A program made the position numbers and the translations under genes. A stretch of DNA of 64,000 nt from Clostridiales bacterium (GTDB lineage: Bacteria > Bacillota > Clostridia > Christensenellales > Pumilibacteraceae), in assembly GCA_022511445.1 (NCBI GenBank), contig JAFLVE010000011.1, positions 1 through 64,000 of the forward strand, in the 5' to 3' direction. The notes beneath the pieces were generated by a model. The model made no database searches and was not told the origin of the DNA. It saw only the letters and a program-made list of their open reading frames with translations. This document shows, piece by piece, positions 36,901 to 45,535 of the stretch; position 1 is the stretch's first letter; each line of letters opens with the position of its first letter.

Positions 36901-39732
36901 GCTGTCCACCGAAACGGTGAAAGACGCGACCTCGTCAATATCAGCCGTAAGAGATTTAAGCGCGCCGTCCTCGCCGAGCGCGGTGATAATTTCCGCCGTA
37001 ACCGATTTTCCGAGCGCGTCGACGGTAAGCGACAGAGCGGTTAGGCCGCCGTCGAGCTTTATCTTTATTTGGGCGGCAAGCTCCGCTCCGACAGAGTTAA
37101 AGTCTGCGCCGAGCGTAAAACCGTCCTCCTCGGGTACGCCGTACAGCGCGCCGATTATATCGGAGATTTGGGCGGAAGAGAAAACGTTTATTAAATCGGT
37201 AATTGCGATAAGCGCGTCGCTTGTTTCGCTTCCGTTCGGTACCGCTTCCTTAATCTCGTTGATTAAAGAGTCGAGCTCGCCGTTTTCTATTCCGCACGAG
37301 ACCGAAATAGTGTCGGGAATAACTACGTACAGCACTCCGCCGGCAAGGGTTACGGATACTCCTTTTACGTCGGCGATATCGAGCTCGAGCGATAAGCCGA
37401 GGGAGTTTTCTCCGTCGGGCAGGGCGACGGTTATTCCGCCCACGATGGTGGCGCCGAGAAGGGTGCCGTTAAACGAAAGCTTATAGCCTTCGGCGGTCGC
37501 AAGGGGAAGCACCGCGTCCAATACGGTGGAAAGATTTTGCGCGGGGATAAACGCGCCGACAGGCTTTACGATTGCCTGCGAGCCGGCGGTCACATTTCCG
37601 AGATCGATACGTACGTTTGTGTTTTCTACGGTGAAGTTAAGCGCGGTGCGGGATAGGTCGGTATTCATATCGAGCTTGGCGGTTATTCCGTTTATATCGA
37701 GCTTGACGGAAATTATACCCTTGTTTACGCTTAGCTCTTTAATAGCGGATATTATCGATTCCGCCGTGTCTTTTACATCTATTTTGTCGAGCGAGGACAG
37801 CATTTCGCCTATGCCGCTCGGGAGAACGGGATCGAGCGAGGAAATTAGGCTGTTTAGTCCCGCTTCGTCGCACGATATTTTTATTCCGCCGAGCGTTATG
37901 TATACCGTGCCGTCCGTGTATACGACGGAAAGCGGGAAGTTTGTGCCGTCAAGCTTGACTGCAAGCCCGTTTTTGAATCCGAGCGAAAGCAGCGCGGACA
38001 GGGTGAAGTCTCCCGCCGATATGGATATCGGCGCGGACAAGCCTTTCGCCCTGACTACGTCCAGCACTTTTTCGAGCATTGCGGTAAGGTCGTTGATATC
38101 TATTTTCTTTTCGCCCGGGGTGTCGAGTAGGTCGGACACAATGTCGAGCGCACCCGAAATATCTTTGTAGCTGTCGTCTACCGCGGGGAACTCGGTCGAT
38201 TTAGGTACGGCGCTGATTTCAATCATCGTGCCGTTAAGGTTGATTGAGGCGGTGACGGCGTTAAGCTTCATTCCGTCGCCTATTATAAGCGCCGCGTCTA
38301 CGTCGACGCCGTCGGTAAGCGAGAAGGGAATACGAACGGTCGTTAAATCGCCGTCGGTCGTCATCTCGCAGTTGCTCATTACCGTGCCGAGAATGTCGTC
38401 GCCCAATAGGTTGTCGAAGTCGAGTTCGCCGAGCAGCGAGCTTAATGCTTCGTGCTTGAGAAGGGCTTTTGCTTTGTCTGTCGATATGTAACCTTTTAAG
38501 TTATTTGCGGAGACGTACAGCCTGTCGCCGCCGTACTGAACGAACAGCGCGCCCAGCTTGGCTTTGATCACCATTGTGTCGAGGTTTACCGATATGTTGA
38601 GCGCGCCGCCTACGTCCTTGCCGTTTATCGCTATATTGGCTTCGAGGTCGAGATCCTTGCCCGCAAGGTAGGGTCCGAACGCCTCGGCGAGGTAGTCCGA
38701 CGGTCCGAGCGTGGAGGGGAGGTCGCCTTCGGTAACGTCGGCGTTAAAATGATTGGAAAAGAAGTCGTACTCCGGAATTTCGCCGTCCTTGTCGATATCC
38801 GTAAAAGTCTCGGTGAGCGACGACCGCATCGTCATCACTCCCAAAAACGACATCGAGGGAATGGATATCTCGTACGTCTCGTTGGATTCGACGGAGATAG
38901 GATACCAGTTTTCGTCTATCGTAAAGGAAAGCTTTACCGACTTAAACGAGATGTAATTAGCGCCCGCGAGCGTCATTACCTCGTTGCGGTAGAACTTTGT
39001 AGCTCCGTCGGGATCGAGATTAAGCGTAAACCTGTAATAGCCGTCGTCGCCTTGCATGAGCTTTTCGGGTACTTCTAAAAGAACGCCGTCATCTTCTCCG
39101 TCCGAATTTGCCGCGGGTTTGACTAAGGCGTTGTCGTCCTGTATGGACTGAATTACTTCGGTGTTTATTATGTGCTTTGTTATCTCGTTGGGGATAACGC
39201 CGTAGCTTGAATAAAAGTCGTCAAGCCCCATCCTACTGCATTTGTCCGAGAACGTGGCGACTCCGTCTCCCACCTTGGTGGCGGGGCGGTACAGTATCGT
39301 ATCCTTGCCCGCGAAAAACTTTTGCTCGCCGACGCTCTTGAGCGTGGAGGAAGAAATCGCCTCGGCAAAAATATAGCCTCCCTTTACGACGCGTATGTTG
39401 TGTACGTTTTGAAGATGCTTAATAAGTCCTACGTCGGAAATGACGGTGCCTATCGTTTCGCCTTTAAAGTAGCTCGAGGAATAGATTCTTTCCGCCGCGT
39501 AGGAAAGGCTTTCCAGCGCGTTGTGGTCGGACGGGCGCGAGCCGTCGGTGGGAACTGCGGTGTGCATTATATTGGGAGTGTCGCCGTCGGGGACGTAAAC
39601 GGTCGTCCCGTCCATTGCGCTCATGGAAAATCCCATAAGCACAAACAAAGCGGCTATTGTCAAAAGTATAAATATTATGGAAAGATGCCTTCTCGAAAAC
39701 GGCGCTCTTTTTTTAATAAGCGGTCTTGCCAT
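33991..39732 (-). CDS. Very large (1913 aa) N-terminally membrane-anchored protein with repeated beta-rich modules; unknown function
   Basis: Single N-terminal TM (HLSIIFILLTIAALFVLMGFS); recurring (D)G-x-[LVI]Y[VI] modules near residues 405, 610, 801 and 1041. Confidence 0.85.
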   Translation of the reverse strand: MARPLIKKRAPFSRRHLSIIFILLTIAALFVLMGFSMSAMDGTTVYVPDGDTPNIMHTAVPTDGSRPSDHNALESLSYAAERIYSSSYFKGETIGTVISDVGLIKHLQNVHNIRVVKGGYIFAEAISSSTLKSVGEQKFFAGKDTILYRPATKVGDGVATFSDKCSRMGLDDFYSSYGVIPNEITKHIINTEVIQSIQDDNALVKPAANSDGEDDGVLLEVPEKLMQGDDGYYRFTLNLDPDGATKFYRNEVMTLAGANYISFKSVKLSFTIDENWYPISVESNETYEISIPSMSFLGVMTMRSSLTETFTDIDKDGEIPEYDFFSNHFNADVTEGDLPSTLGPSDYLAEAFGPYLAGKDLDLEANIAINGKDVGGALNISVNLDTMVIKAKLGALFVQYGGDRLYVSANNLKGYISTDKAKALLKHEALSSLLGELDFDNLLGDDILGTVMSNCEMTTDGDLTTVRIPFSLTDGVDVDAALIIGDGMKLNAVTASINLNGTMIEISAVPKSTEFPAVDDSYKDISGALDIVSDLLDTPGEKKIDINDLTAMLEKVLDVVRAKGLSAPISISAGDFTLSALLSLGFKNGLAVKLDGTNFPLSVVYTDGTVYITLGGIKISCDEAGLNSLISSLDPVLPSGIGEMLSSLDKIDVKDTAESIISAIKELSVNKGIISVKLDINGITAKLDMNTDLSRTALNFTVENTNVRIDLGNVTAGSQAIVKPVGAFIPAQNLSTVLDAVLPLATAEGYKLSFNGTLLGATIVGGITVALPDGENSLGLSLELDIADVKGVSVTLAGGVLYVVIPDTISVSCGIENGELDSLINEIKEAVPNGSETSDALIAITDLINVFSSAQISDIIGALYGVPEEDGFTLGADFNSVGAELAAQIKIKLDGGLTALSLTVDALGKSVTAEIITALGEDGALKSLTADIDEVASFTVSVDSLARQSVSPKENCISIATYSQLISPILSLIETHGDAKTVSLDINASLTEKSTGNYVDITCKNLTVSFGEKIALRATVTLFSTTEAAQDVTITFVDGVIYIEAGSIALSFDTTADIERIYSVLEKYLPAYLAEELKNLLGLGDGTSSFSEIGLIADRIKAMVENPTFDSVFKGLFTDLGALHGKSAALTLLDMIELSEYDGTPVIHATVMGITLKVTPLLTEVKTDETTELRLVGAEISTELFGMIIVVKATDVVSHTTETAIYPPDDRQYVSVMEFVQVADMAISTFTTVNPLEKDEITFDIPSFSFTYDVYATETEPADTIKVTGRENSALKGKFTKHVETDESGNESSTFSVALEAHISLDMVSAASTTGVIDIDLYIIDRYPESPVAYLGYVENGTGYGELVSIDFTSVMQIVAAAMDIIGVDDETVEALVGPYRLPIDKTVFGYMNIVGLDKVKTILNDLASTINNATAALDEVKSALDIVTNAGSFDGLKNSLDDVKRHIANAIELFGISVDDDNESEYVGAAIDGSMFKRIVSGIAFGYEDNNLWADIANEITTGADGTAKVAVFSDGNVLNEVSVTNLDAKTARVDMDVKFVAGGTVEMSPIPTKDQYKAKVDYSDLGNIKHLLFDVMNTANLAEFEIGGGSTSDRIKLSLSLIGIINDSISIKYNVKVKLLTKSDRRAMGLTVTDDEPEVKTAAFVELIYDDCKIVLQQAVGDCTTRLYFFDDLIYIDGVRSWEKVTRGGLWGIGGTSFFDCKREYRVYTLDDLSAMFADPTLTTFFNDFLFLLVPLSTSILGINMQQVIIDEVAKSATEETDKNPTIATVFKGYDYDGAKHTVSVGLKELTGSTALSDITVSLTGANDGDDNILDNYVTAAQITTGAIGVSAANVKIDLTATLRNVQEYTSEEGIRMIKSKGLTSYTIHDVYLDNNKKDVGKNVSYPDIMSLLLGELPIAGSSSNPWQYGL

Positions 39733-40019
39733 TTTGCACGTCCCGGCAGATTGTATTATTGTTAGCTATATATAATATAGTAATTATATTTTAACTTCTC
39801 GAAAGTTCCATGTCAATATTTATCCGACATTTTAACTGACAAATGTCCAAAAAATAGGTATTTTTACATAATCCTTACAATTAAAATGGGTTTCGGCGTC
39901 GGACAAGTATATTTATAAAGTACAAATATTCGATATAAAAATACTTAAAAACACAATTTTCACGCAGTCAAAACGGTTGACAGCGGCATATTCATATAGT
40001 ATAATGTACAAACAATTGA

Positions 40020-40088
<69 letters not shown>

Positions 40089-40097
<9 letters not shown>

Positions 40098-40142
40098 AAA
40101 TAAATGGGTGTCCCTAAGGACACCCATTTATTTTGGTAGCGG
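40089..40142. repeat. Perfect 25-bp inverted repeat with 4-nt loop overlapping the tRNA 3' end; probably also acts as terminator
   Basis: CCGCTACCAAAATAAATGGGTGTCC-CTAA-GGACACCCATTTATTTTGGTAGCGG. Confidence 0.9.
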
Positions 40143-40221
40143 CTGAAGGATTGGAGCGCGCCGAAGAAATTTATGACTGCTAGCCGCTTGGCGCTTGCGC
40201 GTTAAGCGGTGCATTTTTCTC

Positions 40222-40250
40222 TTGACAAACCTCTCGCTACGGTATATAAT
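40222..40250 (+). promoter_or_regulatory. Consensus promoter TTGACA-N17-TATAAT of the lexA-like/polymerase operon
   Basis: TTGACA 40222-40227, TATAAT 40245-40250. Confidence 0.85.
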
Positions 40251-40256
40251 ATCTAA

Positions 40257-40275
40257 AACGGACAAGTTGTCCGTT
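40257..40275 (+). promoter_or_regulatory. Palindromic operator at predicted +1 region
   Basis: AACGGACAA-G-TTGTCCGTT, perfect 9-bp arms. Confidence 0.75.
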
Positions 40276-40290
40276 AATACGAGGTGCGCC

Positions 40291-40896
40291 GTGCGGGTTA
40301 AAAGCGAGGAGCTTATTGTTAAAATCAAAGGGTGTATAGAAAGGTTTTATTTCGAACGCGGGTATTTGCCTGCTGTTAGAGAGATAGCGGCGATTTTAAG
40401 TGTATCCAAAAGCAACGTTCAGCAGTATTTAACGGCTATGGCGGAGCGGGGTATTGCCGTAAAAACGGAGGACGGCTACGCGACGGAAAACACGATGCGC
40501 TCTTCCCGCGATATCGTTTTTGTGCCAAAGGTGGGGCGGGTGCCGTGCGGTCCGCTTACCGAGGAGTACGAGGACGTAGAAGAGTATATCCCGCTGCCCG
40601 CAGCGCTTATCGGCAGGGGCGAGTATTTTTTACTCACCGCGTTCGGTGATTCCATGATAAACGCGGGGATATCGAGCGGCGACCTTTTGCTTATAAAACG
40701 ACAGCAATTTGCACATAACGGAGATATAGCGGTTGCGCTTGTTAACGGCGAAGTTACGCTTAAGCGCTTTTACCGCGACGAGGCGCTCGGCGCAGTAGTT
40801 CTCCATCCCGAAAACGATAATATGGACGATATCGTCGTTAAGGACTGCGCGGTGCAGGGCGTTGCCGTAAAGGTCATCAAGGATCTCACCTTATGA
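40291..40896 (+). CDS. LexA-like self-cleaving repressor (GTG start 40291)
   Basis: N-terminal winged-HTH; VPCG cleavage-like site; FGDSM with catalytic Ser; KRQQFAHNGDIAVA with Lys. Confidence 0.85.
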   Translation: MRVKSEELIVKIKGCIERFYFERGYLPAVREIAAILSVSKSNVQQYLTAMAERGIAVKTEDGYATENTMRSSRDIVFVPKVGRVPCGPLTEEYEDVEEYIPLPAALIGRGEYFLLTAFGDSMINAGISSGDLLLIKRQQFAHNGDIAVALVNGEVTLKRFYRDEALGAVVLHPENDNMDDIVVKDCAVQGVAVKVIKDLTL

Positions 40897-42164
40897 TAAA
40901 AGACAGAACTTACATGTGCATAGACATGAAGTCGTTTTTTGCGTCGGTCGAGTGCGTGGAGCGCGGGCTCAACCCCATGACGACCAATCTCGTAGTTGCG
41001 GATTCCACCCGCGGCACGGGAACGATTTGTCTTGCCGTTTCGCCGAGCATGAAGGCGCTCGGCGTAAAAAACAGGTGCAGGGTTTTTCAGATTCCCAAGA
41101 ATATAGAGTACATTACGGCGCCGCCGCGCATGCAAAAATATATCGACTACGCCGCCGAAATCTACGGGATTTACCTCGAGGTTATCGACAAGGACGACAT
41201 TCACGTATATTCGATTGACGAGAGTTTTATAGACGTTACCGATTATCTCGTGCTGTACAAAAAGACGGCGCGGGAGTTTGCGAAACAGCTGACGGGCGAG
41301 ATAGCAAGGCGGCTGGGAATCCCCGCGACGGTGGGTATAGGCACCAATCTGTATCTTGCCAAAATCGCGCTCGACATAACCGCCAAAAAATCGCCCGAGC
41401 ATATCGGCTACCTCGACGAGGCGACGTATATCGAAACGCTGTCGCACCACCGCCCTATAACCGATTTTTGGGGGATAGCGGGCGGCACGGCGCGGCGGCT
41501 CGAAAAGTACGGCATATTCGACATGGCGGGCGTAGCCAAGTGCCCGGAGGATCTTTTATACCGCGAGTTCGGGGTAAACGCCGAGCTTATAATCGACCAT
41601 TCGCACGGGAAAGAAAGCTGTCTTATGCGCGACATTAAAAACTACAAGACAAAGAGCAGGTCCATTTCGAACAGTCAGATACTGTTCCGCGACTACACGG
41701 CAGAAGAGGCGCGGCTTGTAGTGGAGGAAATGGTGCGAAGCGGCTGTCAGGAGCTTATGCGGCGTGGCGTTATAACCGATAACGTCAATCTCTACGTCGG
41801 GTATTCGGGGCGCGACGTCGACTCGGTGCACGCGCACAAGCGCATGAACATTCGCACCAATCTGCCCCAAAAGATAATGCCGTTCGTAATGGAGCTTTAC
41901 GACAAAAAGGTGGATAAGTCGCTTACAGTCCGTCGGCTCGGCATAGGCTTCGACGACGTGGTGGATTCAAGGCTGGAGGGCTACGACCTATTTACCGATA
42001 TCGCGCAGGTCGAAAAGGAAAAAAGCGTGTCTAAAACGATACTCGACCTTCAGCAGAAGTTCGGAAGAAACGCCGTCGTCATGGCGTCCGATCTTCAGTC
42101 GCACGCAACGCTTATGGAACGCAACAGACTTATAGGAGGGCACCGCGCAAATGATGAGTCGTGA
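40893..42164 (+). CDS. Y-family DNA polymerase (UmuC/DinB-like)
   Basis: CIDMKSFFASVECVERGLNP, YSIDESFIDVT. Confidence 0.93.
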   Translation: MIKDRTYMCIDMKSFFASVECVERGLNPMTTNLVVADSTRGTGTICLAVSPSMKALGVKNRCRVFQIPKNIEYITAPPRMQKYIDYAAEIYGIYLEVIDKDDIHVYSIDESFIDVTDYLVLYKKTAREFAKQLTGEIARRLGIPATVGIGTNLYLAKIALDITAKKSPEHIGYLDEATYIETLSHHRPITDFWGIAGGTARRLEKYGIFDMAGVAKCPEDLLYREFGVNAELIIDHSHGKESCLMRDIKNYKTKSRSISNSQILFRDYTAEEARLVVEEMVRSGCQELMRRGVITDNVNLYVGYSGRDVDSVHAHKRMNIRTNLPQKIMPFVMELYDKKVDKSLTVRRLGIGFDDVVDSRLEGYDLFTDIAQVEKEKSVSKTILDLQQKFGRNAVVMASDLQSHATLMERNRLIGGHRANDES

Positions 42165-42492
42165 GGACAGAGCCAAGCAGTTCGCCCCGTTCGAGGCGCT
42201 GACGGGGCTACGTAAAGCGTTAAGGCAAAAGGAAATAGAACACGAGCGCACCGAAAAGATAGAATTGTCCGAGGCGCGCGCGGAAAAGCTCGACCGAATG
42301 CTGAAAAAGCTGGAGCGCGGCACGCTTGTCCGTGTTACGTACTACAACGCCGGATATTATATCGACGTGGAGGGCGAGGTGTCCGCAGTCGACAAGGTAA
42401 GCGGCTGCATAAAAATAGGCGGCGGGAAAATATTTTTCGACGATTTGTACGATATAAAAACAGTCGGCGCCGCCGAGGACGGCGACGAGTAA
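42151..42492 (+). CDS. YolD-like protein
   Basis: MSREDRAKQFAPFEALTGL; overlaps the polymerase 3' end. Confidence 0.8.
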   Translation: MMSREDRAKQFAPFEALTGLRKALRQKEIEHERTEKIELSEARAEKLDRMLKKLERGTLVRVTYYNAGYYIDVEGEVSAVDKVSGCIKIGGGKIFFDDLYDIKTVGAAEDGDE

Positions 42493-42602
42493 ATAGGTTT
42501 TAGAAGTCGATAGGTCGATCTTCAATAATAGAAAATACCGTATAAGCTGTACTTTTTTCTTTAATTGTGATATAGTTAAAAAAAATACCGATAGGAGAGG
42601 GC

Positions 42603-43586
42603 ATGACAAAAGATACGAATAACATGATACGCGGTACGGAAGAGTTTTACATAGACAGCGGAGTGCTTGTTGAATATACGGGAAGCAATCCCGTCGTTGT
42701 CGTGCCGTCCGGCGTTACGGGAATTGTGAACGCGGCATTCCAAAACGCCGAGTTTATAACAAGCGTGACTATTCCCGCGAGCGTTACCGATATTTCCTTC
42801 GGTATTTTCGCGCAATGTCCGCTTCTTGATGAATTGTCGGTCGACGAACAAAACCCCAAGTATTACAGCGTGGATAACTGCATAATAAACAAAAAAACAA
42901 AAGCTCTTATCGCGGGGTGCAAAAACAGCGTTATTCCAAATGACGTTACGAGTATCGGCGATTATGCGTTTTCACGTTGCGGCGGGCTGAAAAACGCTGA
43001 TATTCCCGACGGCGTAAAAAGTATCGGTAATTTCGCGTTTAGAGTTTGCGGCGGGCTGAAAAGCGTGACTATTCCCGACTCGGTGAAAAGTATCGGGATA
43101 GACGCGTTTCAGGAATGTACCGCGCTTAAGAACATAACTGTCCCGAACGGCGTTACGGTAATAGAAGAGGGCGCGTTTTTTGGCTGCAAGGCTTTAAAGA
43201 GCGTCGTTCTTCCTAGCGGCGTTACAAGCATAGGCGAAACCTCGTTCCACAGTTGCGCGGCTCTTAAAAGCATAGATATTCCCGATAGCGTTACGGAAAT
43301 CAGTCACGGCGCGTTTACGGGTTGTAAAAGTCTTACGAGCGTAGTACTTCCGAACGGCGTTACTTTTATCGGCGACAGCGCGTTTGAAAACTGTATCGGA
43401 CTTAAGGAAATAAACATTCCCGACAGCGTAAAAAGTATCGGCGTTTACGCGTTTAAAAAATGCACGGCGCTTACAAGCATAATTTTTAACGGTACGACGG
43501 AAAAGTGGAACGCAATCGAAAAAGGCGAGGATTGGGATATTAAAACGGGGAAGTACACCGTTCGTTGTACCGACGGAGAGGCGTAA
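42603..43586 (+). CDS. BspA-type leucine-rich repeat (LRR_5) protein
   Basis: Tandem ~23-aa repeats xxIPDSVKSIGxxAFxxCxxLKS. Confidence 0.9.
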   Translation: MTKDTNNMIRGTEEFYIDSGVLVEYTGSNPVVVVPSGVTGIVNAAFQNAEFITSVTIPASVTDISFGIFAQCPLLDELSVDEQNPKYYSVDNCIINKKTKALIAGCKNSVIPNDVTSIGDYAFSRCGGLKNADIPDGVKSIGNFAFRVCGGLKSVTIPDSVKSIGIDAFQECTALKNITVPNGVTVIEEGAFFGCKALKSVVLPSGVTSIGETSFHSCAALKSIDIPDSVTEISHGAFTGCKSLTSVVLPNGVTFIGDSAFENCIGLKEINIPDSVKSIGVYAFKKCTALTSIIFNGTTEKWNAIEKGEDWDIKTGKYTVRCTDGEA

Positions 43587-43600
43587 AAAACCACAGTTAA

Positions 43601-43735
43601 TTTGCCTTACGGCAAGTGATATGCCTACGGCGTGATATTCGCCTATCGGCGAGCGAGAGGTGCGGAGACGCTTTAGAGTATTTGTCCGCTAAGTGGATTA
43701 AGACAAATAAAAACGACCTGATATTAGGTCGTTTT
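43601..43735. repeat. Chain of short stem-loops with GTGATAT-like spacers, ending in a terminator (43709-43735)
   Basis: TTGCC-TTAC-GGCAA, ATGCC-TAC-GGCGT, TCGCC-TATC-GGCGA, AAAAACGACCT/AGGTCGTTTTT. Confidence 0.6.
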
Positions 43736-43759
43736 TCAGTGCCGGTTTCGTATAGCGCG

Positions 43760-44995
43760 TTACTCGAAATCTTTTGTAAAGTTGCCGTTTTCGAAAACCT
43801 TAAAGGTTTTGCCGTCCTCCGTTTCGGCGGTAATCTCGAGGTCCTTGGTACCCACCATAAAGTCGACGTGGACGTCGGAATCGTTAATGCCCAATTTGTC
43901 GAGCTTGTCTTTACTCATCTTATCGCCGCCCTTTACGCAGGTGGGGTAGGCCTTGCCTATTGCGAAATGGCAGGAAGCGTTCTCGTCGAACAGCGTTTCG
44001 TAAAAGAGTACGCCCAGCTTGCTTATGGGCGAATCGTAGGGCACAAGCGCTACTTCGCCCAGCCTTTTCGCGCCGTCGTCCGATTCGATAATACCTTTAA
44101 GGACGTCGCGGTTTGTCTTTGCGTCGTAGTCGACTATCTCGCCGTCCTTTAGCGTTAAGGACAAATCCTTTATAATCTTGCCGTTGTAGCACAGCGGGAG
44201 GGAGGCTTTAATTACGCCGTTCACATTGTTGCAGTCGGGCGCCGAAAAAACCTCTTCGGTAGGCATATTCGCATTGAAAGACACGCCGTTGCAGTCCTCG
44301 GCGCCGCCGCCGAAAACGTAGCCTTTGGGAAGTCCGACGGTTACGTCGGTGCCCAGCTTATTTTTGTAGTGCAGGGTTTTTATCTTTGCGGCGTTCAGCT
44401 TTTCACAGCGCACGCTTAACCGCTCCGAGTGCTTTTTCCATTCCTTAACGGGATCGTCGCAGTCGACGCGCGTCGTCTTGGCAATGTACTTGCCGAGTTT
44501 TTTCATTGCGTCCTTTTCATCGAGGTCGGGGAACATCAGCTTCGCCCACTCGGGGTGAGGGTAGGCGATAATCGACCACTTTATCTTGTTGGACATAGCC
44601 ATGTCGTAGTAGGGCGTAAGACCGCGCATGTCCGTACGGCGGGACGCGGTTATTTTGTCGGAGTCCGCGCCGCTCAGTCCGTTGGGGTCGTCGCAGATTA
44701 TGTTTATAACGCAGCCGCCGTCTTTTGCAAAGTAGTTGCGCTCGTCGTATAAAAACGCAGGCTTGTTCGTAAGGGTTTCCTCGGTCTGGTATTTAAAGTC
44801 GAGCTTGTTAAGCTCGTCGTCGCGGTAACGGACGTGCACGCGCTTTGCGCCGCGCTCGTACGCGAGGCGGACCACCTCGCGCGTAAGCTCTACCGCATAC
44901 ACCGACGAGAGGACGAATACTTCCTCTCCCTCTTGAACGTTGACGCCCGACTTGACGACGGCCGCCGCGAGATTTTTGATAAGCTTTTTATTCAT
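43760..44995 (-). CDS. M29-family aminopeptidase
   Basis: VNVQEGEEVFVLSSVYAVELTREVVRLAYERGAKRVHV...; M29-like C-terminal H/D/E motifs. Confidence 0.88.
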   Translation of the reverse strand: MNKKLIKNLAAAVVKSGVNVQEGEEVFVLSSVYAVELTREVVRLAYERGAKRVHVRYRDDELNKLDFKYQTEETLTNKPAFLYDERNYFAKDGGCVINIICDDPNGLSGADSDKITASRRTDMRGLTPYYDMAMSNKIKWSIIAYPHPEWAKLMFPDLDEKDAMKKLGKYIAKTTRVDCDDPVKEWKKHSERLSVRCEKLNAAKIKTLHYKNKLGTDVTVGLPKGYVFGGGAEDCNGVSFNANMPTEEVFSAPDCNNVNGVIKASLPLCYNGKIIKDLSLTLKDGEIVDYDAKTNRDVLKGIIESDDGAKRLGEVALVPYDSPISKLGVLFYETLFDENASCHFAIGKAYPTCVKGGDKMSKDKLDKLGINDSDVHVDFMVGTKDLEITAETEDGKTFKVFENGNFTKDFE

Positions 44996-45034
44996 AATAT
45001 AATCCTAAGTATATTTTGTGTTGTTTTCGATTAA

Positions 45035-45535
45035 TTAAACTATCCCGACGACTGCGGGGAAATCCTCTATCTCGAGCTTGTATACCGCCTCGCATCCGAG
45101 GTCGGGATAGGCGATAAGCTGAGAGGAGCGTACCTTGCTCTGATACAGAGCCGCCGCGCCGCCGATTGCGGTAAGATACACCGCGCCCCGTTTTTTTATT
45201 GCGGATATAACCTCGGCGTTCCTGACGCCTTTTCCTATCATTACCGAAAGTCCGTTCTCGATTAAAAGCGGAGTGTAAGCGTCCATTCGTCCGCTCGTGG
45301 TAGGACCGCACGCGCCTATTATATTTCCGTTTGCGGGCGTGGGACCGCAGTAGTATACCGCGGCGCCGCGTAAATCGAATGGAAGCTTTTCGCCCGATTT
45401 TATCGCCGCGGCTATTCGCTTGTGCGCCTGATCGCGCGCCGTATAAACCGTGCCGTAAAGGGATACGACGTCTCCCACGTGTAAATCTTTTATATGCGCC
45501 GTATCGCTCGGCACTATAAATTTTTTTGCGCTCAT
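45035..45535 (-). CDS. Class I fumarate hydratase, beta subunit
   Basis: YYCGPTPANGNIIGACGPTTSGRMD; AIGGAAALY. Confidence 0.92.
   Translation of the reverse strand: MSAKKFIVPSDTAHIKDLHVGDVVSLYGTVYTARDQAHKRIAAAIKSGEKLPFDLRGAAVYYCGPTPANGNIIGACGPTTSGRMDAYTPLLIENGLSVMIGKGVRNAEVISAIKKRGAVYLTAIGGAAALYQSKVRSSQLIAYPDLGCEAVYKLEIEDFPAVVGIV

Noticed and set aside
36743-38491. Several forward ORFs inside the 1913-aa gene (e.g. 247 and 214 aa)
   Set aside because: Ser/Pro-rich antisense shadows of the reverse-strand gene.
42603-43586. Regular repeats that might be mistaken for a CRISPR array
   Set aside because: They are ~69-nt in-frame coding repeats of an LRR_5 protein.
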